64,000 bases of DNA from the NCBI RefSeq assembly GCF_026343185.1, contig NZ_JAPEMA010000001.1, positions 5,890,001 through 5,954,000 on the forward strand, written 5' to 3'. Both the position numbers and the translations under genes were made by a program. Below the pieces are notes generated by a model. It searched no databases, was not told where the DNA came from, and saw nothing but the letters and a program-made list of their open reading frames with translations. This stretch comes from Streptomyces sp. NBC_00091 (GTDB lineage: Bacteria; Actinomycetota; Actinomycetes; Streptomycetales; Streptomycetaceae). Numbering within the stretch: the stretch's first letter is position 1; each line of letters opens with the position of its first letter. Below are positions 56,614 to 64,000 of the stretch, in pieces.

Positions 56614-57480
56614 GTGGAGCTCATGCGCAGAGCGTGGCAGGGCGGCGGAGCGTCCCGCTCGGACGCCGACCTGGACGCGGGGGTCGAGACCGGCCCCACT
56701 CAGCTGAATCTCTTAGGGCCGCTCGAGATCCTCGTGTCCGGTGTCACCGTTTCCCCGGGAGGAGCGAAGCCGCAGATCCTCTTCGCCTACCTGTGTCTCC
56801 ATGCCAACCGGCACGTCTCGGTCGACAACATCATCGAGGCCGTCTGGGGGGAGACGCCACCTTCGAGCGCCAAGAAGAACATCCAACTGTACGTGAGCCG
56901 CCTGCGCCGGCAGTTCGCCTACGCGACCGGCGTCCGTCTGATCACGACCAGCGACGGGTACCAGCTCACGGCCGAGTCCGATCAGGTTGACCTGGTGCGG
57001 TGCCGGCAACTGTGGCAGCTCGGCCAGGAAAGCCTCCACAACGGTGCGCCCAAGGAGGCCGGAAGGCTGCTGCGCGAGGCGATCCGGCTGTGGCGGGGTA
57101 AGCCTCTGAGCGGCCTCACCCACACTCTGGTCATGCAGGCCGAGGCGGCCGGGCTGGAACAGTTCCGGCTCGGACTGCTGATGAAGTACTTCCAGGCGCA
57201 GCTCGCGGACGGTCAGCACTTCGAGATAATTCCCGAACTCCTCGCCACGGTCACTGATCATCCGCACCAGGAACGACTGCGCGCGGATCTCATGATGGCC
57301 CTGTGGCGGTCCGGCCAACGCCACGCCGCGCTGGCCACCTATCGCGAGGCGCACCAGCTGCTCGCCGACGACCTGGGAATCTTCCCCGGACGGCAGTTGC
57401 ATGCCCTGCACCAGGCGATCCTGGCCGACGACGCGGAGATCATGGGTGGCCTGACGACGGACCGGAGCGTCGCTCCATGA
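56614..57480 (+). CDS. Small SARP family transcriptional activator
   Basis: 288 residues from a GTG five bases after GGGGG; an ATG nine bases further is possible. The winged-helix DNA-binding part (GGAKPQILFAYLCLHANRHVSVDNIIEAVWG, NIQLYVSRLRRQF) is followed by a full BTAD domain. There is no ATPase or TPR, as in ActII-ORF4 and DnrI. Together with the PAS-LuxR gene and the large SARP it gives the cluster three dedicated regulators. Confidence 0.93.
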   Translation: MELMRRAWQGGGASRSDADLDAGVETGPTQLNLLGPLEILVSGVTVSPGGAKPQILFAYLCLHANRHVSVDNIIEAVWGETPPSSAKKNIQLYVSRLRRQFAYATGVRLITTSDGYQLTAESDQVDLVRCRQLWQLGQESLHNGAPKEAGRLLREAIRLWRGKPLSGLTHTLVMQAEAAGLEQFRLGLLMKYFQAQLADGQHFEIIPELLATVTDHPHQERLRADLMMALWRSGQRHAALATYREAHQLLADDLGIFPGRQLHALHQAILADDAEIMGGLTTDRSVAP

Positions 57481-57658
57481 CGTCGTTCACGGCCCGTGGG
57501 AAGTCGCTTTCGTCGCGGAGGCGGCCGTCGCGGCATTGTGCACAGCAGCCACCGATTCACTGCCCGACCTGCACATTGATCACCTGTTGATCACGGTCTG
57601 GCAGCATGGCCAATCGCTGTGGGCCCCATGGCACGCGGCGCAGAACTCACCAGAACGG

Positions 57659-57877
57659 ATGCAGAAAATGAAGCGATACAAAGCCGGCGTTCCGCTGCGT
57701 CAGTCCCTCTCGGTCGCCGTCCTGACGCTGCCGTTCATCCTGGCCGCCGTCATTGGCGGTTCCTCCGTCGGCGGAGTGGCGAACCACCCGTCGTCCGGCA
57801 CGGTGAACCACCACGACCGGGCCGCGGAGCTGGAGTGGAACGGCACGGGGTCGGACTACCACAGGCCCCTCTCGTGA
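57659..57877 (+). CDS. Small membrane or secreted peptide, unknown function
   Basis: 72 residues from ATG 57659, or 69 from ATG 57668. A basic N-terminus (MKRYKAGVPLRQ) precedes a hydrophobic stretch SLSVAVLTLPFILAAVIGG, then a polar, His- and Asp-containing tail (VNHHDRAAELEWNG). It could be a signal-anchor peptide or an exported peptide cleaved near GG-SSVGG. No clear ribosome site. It is followed by a terminator and closes the cluster. Confidence 0.5.
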   Translation: MQKMKRYKAGVPLRQSLSVAVLTLPFILAAVIGGSSVGGVANHPSSGTVNHHDRAAELEWNGTGSDYHRPLS

Positions 57878-57932
57878 CCGGCCGACGACGGGCGGTCGAC
57901 GCGGGCGATCGCCAGGAGTGACCGTCGGCCGG
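57878..57932 (+). terminator. Hairpin terminator at the right end of the cluster
   Basis: CCGGCCGACG (57878-57887) pairs with CGTCGGCCGG (57923-57932), with the small palindrome GGCGATCGCC inside the loop. It begins at the stop codon of the last cluster gene. Confidence 0.6.
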
Positions 57933-58199
57933 GGGCGGCGTGACGCAGCCGGGGTGGGGCGCGGACTCACCCCAGGGGTGTGCGGCGACCACCGCATCCT
58001 CACAACCGTGGAACACGTTCACAGCCGCCGCGTCCACCGGGACGGACCCCGTATGACCACCGGTGTTGCCCCGGCGCGCTCGCCGGGGCCGCACGGGCAC
58101 CGAACGGCCCTGAATCGATGACCCCGGATCTCTGCGTGGCGGGCGTGGGTATCGGGTCGTGCTCGGAGTCATCACGGCCTATTGCCGGGGGATGCAGAA
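57933..58199. other. Intergenic region at the cluster edge
   Basis: No gene, RNA or repeat is recognised between the cluster terminator and the small gene at 58200. Codon pattern suggests decayed sequence. Confidence 0.5.
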
Positions 58200-58512
58200 A
58201 TGCCCGTCATGGGTCAACTGACCTGCTCCGAGGGCTGCCTCGCCCGCGCACAGCGTGCCGTTTCCGCAGCCCTCTGGCACTACACAGACACTCCCATCGC
58301 CAGGCCGTACTACGTCCGCGGGTGTGTTCCCGCGCCGGACGACGCGGCCGTCATCGTCGCGCTGTGGACCGGCCCGAGCGCACGCGAGAAGAGGAACCTG
58401 TTCCTACTTGTCCCGCTGGTGTCGGGTGGACTGCCCGTCCCGCCGCGGCGCGTGGTCGCGGGGGGGGGGCTTCTACTTCGAGCGCCCCGGCGAACCGAGG
58501 CGCTACCCATGA
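58200..58512 (+). pseudogene. Small hypothetical gene interrupted at a G10 tract
   Basis: From the ATG at 58200 the frame reads MPVMGQLTCSEGCLARAQRA and on to GGLPVPPRRVVAGG. At the ten-G run (58460-58469) it leaves the frame that ends naturally as FYFERPGEPRRYP and TGA at 58512. Removing one G would give a protein of about 103 residues. Either slippage, phase variation or an assembly error. No family is recognised. Confidence 0.5.
58460..58469. repeat. Homopolymer of ten G
   Basis: A run of ten guanines inside a small coding frame. Such tracts slip easily in replication and in sequencing. Confidence 0.85.
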
Positions 58513-58629
58513 CCGACGGGCCGGGATGAGATCCCCCTCGCCCTGCGGGCTGATGGTTGCTCTTGACGATGGTGCGGGCGGGGGCCGTGCTGACCGGCGA
58601 AGCGAGCGGCGGCTGAGGGCGGTAGCGGA

Positions 58630-60010
58630 TCAGTGCTCGATCTGGAAGCGGCTTTGCTGGAAGCGGCTTTGGCTGATGACGGACTGCCGGATGCGGTTGG
58701 TGAATTCGGGGCTTCGGGCGATCCGGTCGACCCCGCCGGCCTTGTTGTTGCGCAGGGCGGCCTTGAAGCTCTGGTCGAGGACTCCCACGAGGCGGTCCAT
58801 GAGTTCGGGTGTCAGATGGTCTAGGTCGATGTTCAGCAGGTCGCGGTGGGTGGGGCGAAGGCCGTGAATTCACGTGCCAGCCGTGCCATGGAGACGACCT
58901 GGTCGACGGGGAAGCCCAGGTTGCGGTAGTAGCCGGCCCGGCGCTCGTAGTGGTAAGCGCCGCTATGCGTGAGGCTCTCTTCGGTGTCCTTCTGGATGGG
59001 CTCGGTGGCCCGAAGGGCGCCGGCGGGGAGCTGGGTCTGACTGTTGGTGGCGCGGATGATCCTGTCGCGTGCCGTCCCGTTTTCAGGTGCGACCACAATC
59101 TTGACCAGGAGCGAGCGGTCGCGGTGCTGTCCGCCGGACTGGAAGTAGCTGTAGACCTCATGACTGGTCTGGAGCCCGTTCACGATCTGGGGGTCTTTGA
59201 CGACGATCCTCTTGCCGATGATCCGTGCCTCGTCGGCGACGACGGTGACCCCGTTGTTGAACCACCAGAAGTCCTCACCCGTCCCGGACCTCAAGGTGTC
59301 GCCGATGGCATTGTTCACGGCGGTCGAACCCGCGTAGTCCCGTACGTTCGACTCGAAGAGCTCCAGACGGAGGGCCCTGTTGTCCGAAGTGATGAACCGG
59401 TAGTACTCGTCGAGACGCGCCAGACACACGTAACCCTCACCGAGCGACGTGCTCATGGGGGTTTCGGAGAAGACGAGCTCAGCCACGGCCCTCGCGCCAC
59501 GGGCAGTCCGTTCGCGGAGGTCGGCCGCGTTGAGGTACTCGATCGTCGCCTCGGTGTCCGACGTGATCTCGGCGAGCTCCCGGCGCAGACGGTCTCCCTT
59601 GGCCTTCACATGGGGATGCGGACCCGCGGCAGCCTTGCTGGCGTAGATCACCCTCACTCGTACCTGGGGGAACGAGGCTGCCAGGTTCTCCAGTACGTGC
59701 AGGAAACGCCTGGTGCGTTCGAAGGTGGAAGTGCAGCTTCTCGAACACGGTCTCCTGGTGGCCGGCAGACGTCTTGGCCTGGAGTACGACCAGTTCGATG
59801 GTGCCGGCTCGTGTCGTCAGGTACTGGTGGGCGTCGGCCGTGACGTAGCGGCCGTCCACGAAGGCCCAGATACCGTCGATCCCGCAGTCGTGTGCGCCGT
59901 CGACGATTCCGTCGACGATTCCGTCGAGGATCTCGTCGTTGTCGAGATCCCAGTCCTGCAGAGCCTTGCCGGCCGCGAAGAAGGTGAAGAAGTCGTCACG
60001 CCCCTTGAGT
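58630..60010 (-). pseudogene. AIPR-type (abortive-infection phage-resistance) protein gene, frameshifted
   Basis: Three pieces in different frames add up to an AIPR-like protein. The N-terminal piece (about 60010-59730) contains DGIWAFVDGRYVTADAHQYL and ELVVLQAKTSAGHQETVFEKL. The middle piece (about 59728-58840) contains FWWFNNGVTVVADEARII, DPQIVNGLQTSHEVY and RIIRATNSQTQLP, the AIPR hallmark. The C-terminal piece (about 58855-58630) reads LLNIDLDHLTPELMDRL and ends at TGA. Frame changes fall near 59728 and near 58845 (in a C-rich run). No start codon is clear. It is probably inactive, if these are not sequencing errors. Confidence 0.75.
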
Positions 60011-60237
60011 ATGCCGGTGGTACCCGTCGGACCTGCCCGCCCGGACCGTCGACTCCTGCCTGGCCCTCGCCCGGCTGCGCGGCGAGGGCGCGGCTGCCCC
60101 CGCGTCCTGGCGCCCGTGACAGCCCGGCTCGAGTGTCACTGGCGTCGGGTCATAACACCCCGGTGAGTCTGGAAGGGTTGGCCCGGCGCAAAACCTGCGC
60201 CCGAACGCGTACCACCTCCGTCGACCGGGAGAGAAGC

Positions 60238-60714
60238 ATGACCATCAAGGACATCGGGCCCGAACCTCAGAGTTTCGACCTCGAGCAGGCGACGCTGGAG
60301 AACACCAACTACCGCTCGGTCGCCTGGTCCGGGAAGTACCTCCAGCTGACCCTCATGTCGATCCCGGTGGGTGAGGACATCGGCCTGGAGGCACACCCAG
60401 GGACCGACCAGTTCCTCCGGCTCGACGCGGGCCGCGGCCGCGTTCAGATGGGCAGCGCGAAGGACCGCCTCGACTTCGACCAGGAAGTCGAGGACGGCTG
60501 GGCGGTCTTCGTACCCGCCGGCACGTGGCACAACGTCACCAACACCGGCGACGAGCCCATGCGGCTCTACGCCGTCTACGCCCCGGTCCACCACGCCCCG
60601 GACAAGATCCACGCAACCTTCGCCGACGCGGAAAGCGACGAGGACTCGGGCAACGACGAACCCCCGACCTGGTCGGTCCAGCCCACCCACCACCCCGCGG
60701 ACAAGCACGCCTGA
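60238..60714 (+). CDS. Cupin-domain protein
   Basis: 158 residues; GGGAGAGAAGC precedes the ATG. The cupin motif 1 reads GLEAHPGTDQFLRLDAGRGRVQMG and motif 2 FVPAGTWHNVTNTGDEPMRL, with the His and Glu-like metal positions partly kept (EAHPGTDQF, TWHN). The C-terminus is a charged tail (VHHAPDKIHATFADAESDEDSG). It is an intact small single-domain cupin, perhaps an isomerase or storage-type protein. Function is unknown. Confidence 0.88.
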   Translation: MTIKDIGPEPQSFDLEQATLENTNYRSVAWSGKYLQLTLMSIPVGEDIGLEAHPGTDQFLRLDAGRGRVQMGSAKDRLDFDQEVEDGWAVFVPAGTWHNVTNTGDEPMRLYAVYAPVHHAPDKIHATFADAESDEDSGNDEPPTWSVQPTHHPADKHA

Positions 60715-60744
60715 CCACCAGCGGGGGGCCCAGGAGAACAAACA

Positions 60745-60770
60745 AGCCCCAGGTCGCTGACCTGGGGCTT
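60745..60770 (+). terminator. Hairpin terminator after the cupin gene
   Basis: AGCCCCAGGTC (60745-60755), loop GCT, GACCTGGGGCTT (60759-60770). The perfect 11-bp stem, followed by TTTG, is the most terminator-like structure in the window. Confidence 0.88.
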
Positions 60771-60848
60771 TGCTATGGAGCGGATGCCGAATCCGTATCG
60801 ACTTCCGGCACACGATCCGCCAGGGCGAATACGACGGCCTTCTGCTGA

Positions 60849-61457
60849 CCGCCAATCAAGCCGTCCGGGGTCTCCTACGCCGACCTCGCAGAGGAGGACC
60901 TGGTGGTGGCACTGGAGGACGGGCGGGTCGTCGAGGGACACCTCAGGCCGTCCACCGACACCGAAACCCATCGGTGCCTCTACCGGGCCTTCCCCTCCAT
61001 CGGCGGCGTCACCCACACGCACTCGACGCACGCCGTCGCCTTCGCCCAGGCGCGCCGCCCGATCCCCGTACTCGGCACGACGCACGCCGACACCTTCAAC
61101 GGGCCGGTCCCCGTGACGGAGGACCTCACCGCCGAGCAGTGCGCGCGGGACTACGAGTACAACACCGGACAGGTGATCGTCGCCCGGCTCGACGGCGACC
61201 CCCGGCGGGCCGACGAGGTCCCCGGAGCGCTCGTCTCACGACACGGACCCTTCACCTGGGGCGCCACCGCGAAGGCGGCGCTGGAGAACGCCATCGTCTG
61301 CGAGGCCGTGGCGGAGATGGCGCTGCACACGCTGGCACTGGGGTCCCGCCTCGGGGAAGCCTCCGAACCGCCGAAGCACCTGCTGGAGCGGCACTTCACC
61401 CGTAAGCACGGACCGGACGCCTCTTACGGCAACGCTCCTCACGCCCCGGGCGTCTGA
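60849..61457 (+). pseudogene. araD: L-ribulose-5-phosphate 4-epimerase (AraD) fragment, 5'-truncated
   Basis: About 200 codons from directly after a stop codon. It opens inside the conserved IKPSGVSYADLAEEDLVVV segment of class II aldolases. The zinc-binding GGVTHTHSTHAVAFAQA, the ADTFNGPVPVT region and the C-terminal helices are intact. The first 40 or so residues, including the substrate-binding N-terminus, are missing and no start codon fits. It looks like a gene remnant joined to the sequence after the cupin terminator. Confidence 0.78.
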
Positions 61458-61534
61458 AGTCGCGCACCGGCTCGGGAGGTGGCGACCTGTTCTCGGATCA
61501 AGGGGGCGGTCAACTACCGGTTCCGGACCGTGAC

Positions 61535-63706
61535 TTGACGTGTCCGTCAGGCGCCGGCCTCGCGCTGGCCGTCGGCGGCCTGTCCACGACCGCCCTGACC
61601 GTTCCGGTCGCGGCTGCCGCCACCGCGGCAGCCGCTGCCGGCACACCTGTACGGGTCAACCAGCTCGGCTACCTGCCCGACGGCCCCAAGCGGGCCACCG
61701 TGGCCGGCTCCGCGACCGCCCCGCTCGCCTGGCAACTGCGCGACGCCTCCGCCTCGGGTGCCACCACGGTGCGCGGGTCCGACCAGGCGTCCGGCCAGTC
61801 CACGCACCTGGTGGACTTCGGCGCGTACACCGGCACCGGCACCGGCTTCACCCTGGTCGTCGACGGCCAGAGCAGCCACCCCTTCGACATCTCCGCATCG
61901 CTGTACGACGGACTGCGCGCCGACAGCATGTCGTTCTTCTACCAGCAGCGCAGCGGTATTGCGATCGACGCGACTCTGGCGGGCGGCAGCGCCTACGCCC
62001 GCCCCGCCGGGCACCTGGGCGTCGCCCCGAACAAGGGCGACACCGGCGTCCCCTGCCAGGCCGGGGTGTGCGACTAACTACCAACTGGACGTGCGCGGTG
62101 GCTGGTACGACGCGGGCGACCAAGGCAAGTACGTGGTCAACGGCGGCATCTCCGTCTGGGAGATGGTCAACTCCTTCGAGCGGGCCCGCCGTTCGGGCAG
62201 CGAAGCGGCGCTCGGCGACGCGACGCTGCGGGTGCCGGAGCGCGGCAACGGGACGCCGGACGTGCTGGACGAGGCCCGCTGGGAGCTGGAGTTCTTGCTG
62301 CGGATGCAGGTCCCGGCCGAGAAGCCGATGGCCGGGATGGCCTTCCACAAGATACACGACGCCAAGTGGACTGCCCTGCCGACCCGGCCCGAACTCGATG
62401 CCGAACAGCGTGAGTTGCACAAGCCGTCGACCGCCGCGACGCTGAACCTGGCGGCCTCGGCCGCGCAGTGTGCCCGGGTGTACGCGAGCCGTACGACGCC
62501 GCGTTCGCCGCGCGCTGCCTGGACGCGGCCCGCCGCGCCTGGACGGCTGCCAAGGTCAACCCGAACGTGCTTGCTCTCGCGACCGACAACGCCGGCGGCC
62601 GTGCGTACGAGGACGCCGACGTCTCCGACGAGTTCTACTGGGCGGCGGTGGAACTCCTGGCCACCACCGGCGAGTCGCAGTACCGGGACGCCGTCGCCTC
62701 CTCTGCGCACCACACCAAGTCCGTCGACGGATTCTGGTGGGGCGGCACCGCGACGCCCGGCCGGATCACCCTCGCCACCGTCCCCGGCGTGGCCCTGCCC
62801 GCCGACGACGTGGCCCGGCTCCGCGGCCTGCTGACCACGGCCGCCGATGGCCACCTGTCCACCATGGCCGGACAGGGCTACGCGGTGTCGCTCCCCGCCA
62901 CCGGGTACGTGTGGGGCTCCAACAGCTCCGTCACCAACAACGCGATCGTGCTGGCCGTCGCATACGAGCTCACCGGTCAACAACGGTACCGGGCAGGAGC
63001 GTTGGAGTCCCTGGACTACCTGCTCGGCCGGAACGCACTCGACCTCTCCTACGTCACCGGCTACGGCGATCGTTACCCCGCGAACCAGCACCACCGGTTC
63101 TGGGCACACCAGAACGACGCCTCGCTGCCGCACCCGCCGGCCGGATCCTTCGCGGGCGGACCGAACGCGGGGCTGGAGGACCCGGTGGCCAAGGAGAAGC
63201 TCGCGGGCTGCGCACCGGCGGCGTGCTACGTGGACGACGTCGGCTCGTACTGGGCGACGCCGCAGCAGGTTTCGGTCCTCGCCGCGCAGGACCCCGACGC
63301 GTCGTCGGGCAGCGCGACGCTCGCGGTCGGTGGTCCTGGCGTGCAGTCGGCGACGTTCACGGCGACGGAGGCGGACGACGACGCTTCGGCGGCCTCCTGC
63401 GCGGTGGCGTACCGGATCGACAACGCTTGGGGCAACGGCTTCACGGCGACGGTGACGGTGAAGAACACCGGAACCTCGGCGGTATCCGGGTGGACCATCG
63501 GCTGGAGCTTCGCAGGTGACCAGCGGATCACCAACGGCTGGAACGCCACGGTGAGCCAGCCGGGCAGCACGGTCACCGCCCGGGACACCGGATGGAACGG
63601 AACACTGGCACCCGGCGGCAGCGTGAGCTTCGGCTTCCAGGCGACGTACTCGGGCACCAACGCCGTGCCGGCGCGCTACACGCTCAACGGAGCACTCTGC
63701 TCCTGA
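61535..63706 (+). pseudogene. GH9 endoglucanase with CBM2, frameshifted and internally deleted
   Basis: Three frames in order give a secreted cellulase: an Ala-rich signal, the immunoglobulin-like domain ([20 protein letters not shown]), then after a frameshift near 62070 the GH9 start ([21 protein letters not shown]), and after another near 62480 the rest ([26 protein letters not shown]). After CYVDDVGSYW the usual TNEVAINWNAPL segment with the catalytic Glu is absent, and linker sequence follows at once. A CBM2 cellulose-binding domain ends the protein. It is inactive by several counts. Confidence 0.82.
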
Positions 63707-63787
63707 ACGATCGTCACGTCACGCCCACCCGGCGATGGACGACGGAGTGGAGCCAGGATCGTCCCGGCTCCACTCCATGGCAGGTCG

Positions 63788-64000
<213 letters not shown>

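Noticed and set aside
58833..59657. Calling the middle AIPR piece an intact gene
   Set aside because: Conserved N- and C-terminal AIPR sequence continues in other frames on both sides, so the piece is part of a broken gene.
59899..59925. Direct repeat GTCGACGATTCC as a mobile-element mark
   Set aside because: It encodes a repeated Gly-Ile-Val-Asp within the AIPR N-terminal segment and is only a small coding duplication.

Overview
The window is about 72-75% GC by eye, has tightly coupled genes, many GTG starts, SARP/AfsR regulators, SpoIIE-type phosphatases and secreted actinomycete proteins. It looks like a Streptomyces (or close relative) chromosome segment. No rRNA, tRNA, CRISPR array or intact transposase was seen.

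Layout. (1) 1-31.1 kb is ordinary Streptomyces chromosome. It holds an MFS/TetR pair with tandem palindromic operators, a PRC-barrel protein, an aldo/keto reductase, an S9 peptidase, two convergent SpoIIE-type phosphatases and a secreted protein. Next come an MpaB/Lcp-type oxygenase, a NarL-type two-component system, a SRAP peptidase, a GNAT, a sulfite-oxidase-like enzyme, a HAD hydrolase, and a DeoR regulator divergent from an MFS exporter. The rest is a TetR divergent from an MMPL transporter, a methyltransferase, metQ-metN-metI, a YtrA-like GntR with its ABC exporter, a GAF/PucR regulator and an MHS-family symporter. (2) 31.4-57.9 kb is a biosynthetic gene cluster, the main item of interest. 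(3) 58-64 kb is a decayed flank: a frameshifted AIPR-type gene, a 5'-truncated araD, a GH9-CBM2 cellulase with frameshifts and a lost catalytic segment, a G10 tract inside a small gene, one intact cupin gene and the end of a ricin-type lectin-domain protein.

The cluster. On the minus strand, an unrecognised 116-aa protein is followed by a radical SAM-SPASM protein, a second radical SAM enzyme, an aldo/keto reductase, two PhyH-type Fe(II)/2OG dioxygenases, a P450, a YcaO and a TfuA. They form one long, mostly translationally coupled operon with an AfsR-like SARP upstream. On the plus strand, a 33-codon precursor gene encodes an acidic double-glycine leader and the ten-residue core QFGISPTCVI. 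It is followed by a C39-peptidase ABC exporter, a condensation-domain protein with an altered active site, a free carrier protein, an adenylation-domain protein, a fatty-acyl-AMP-ligase-like enzyme, a JmjC/cupin hydroxylase, a PAS-LuxR regulator, a small SARP and a small membrane peptide. Between the two halves lies a complete fused alpha-beta glycyl-tRNA synthetase, a type unlike the alpha2 enzyme normal for actinomycetes. It is probably a self-resistance copy.

Working model (inference): the core is thioamidated by YcaO-TfuA, altered by radical SAM enzymes and up to four oxygenases, released at Gly-Gly by the C39 transporter, and capped with an acyl or amino-acyl group made by the stand-alone NRPS-like enzymes. 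The product may act on glycyl-tRNA synthetase. I do not recognise a described compound with this core or gene combination, but I could not search databases.
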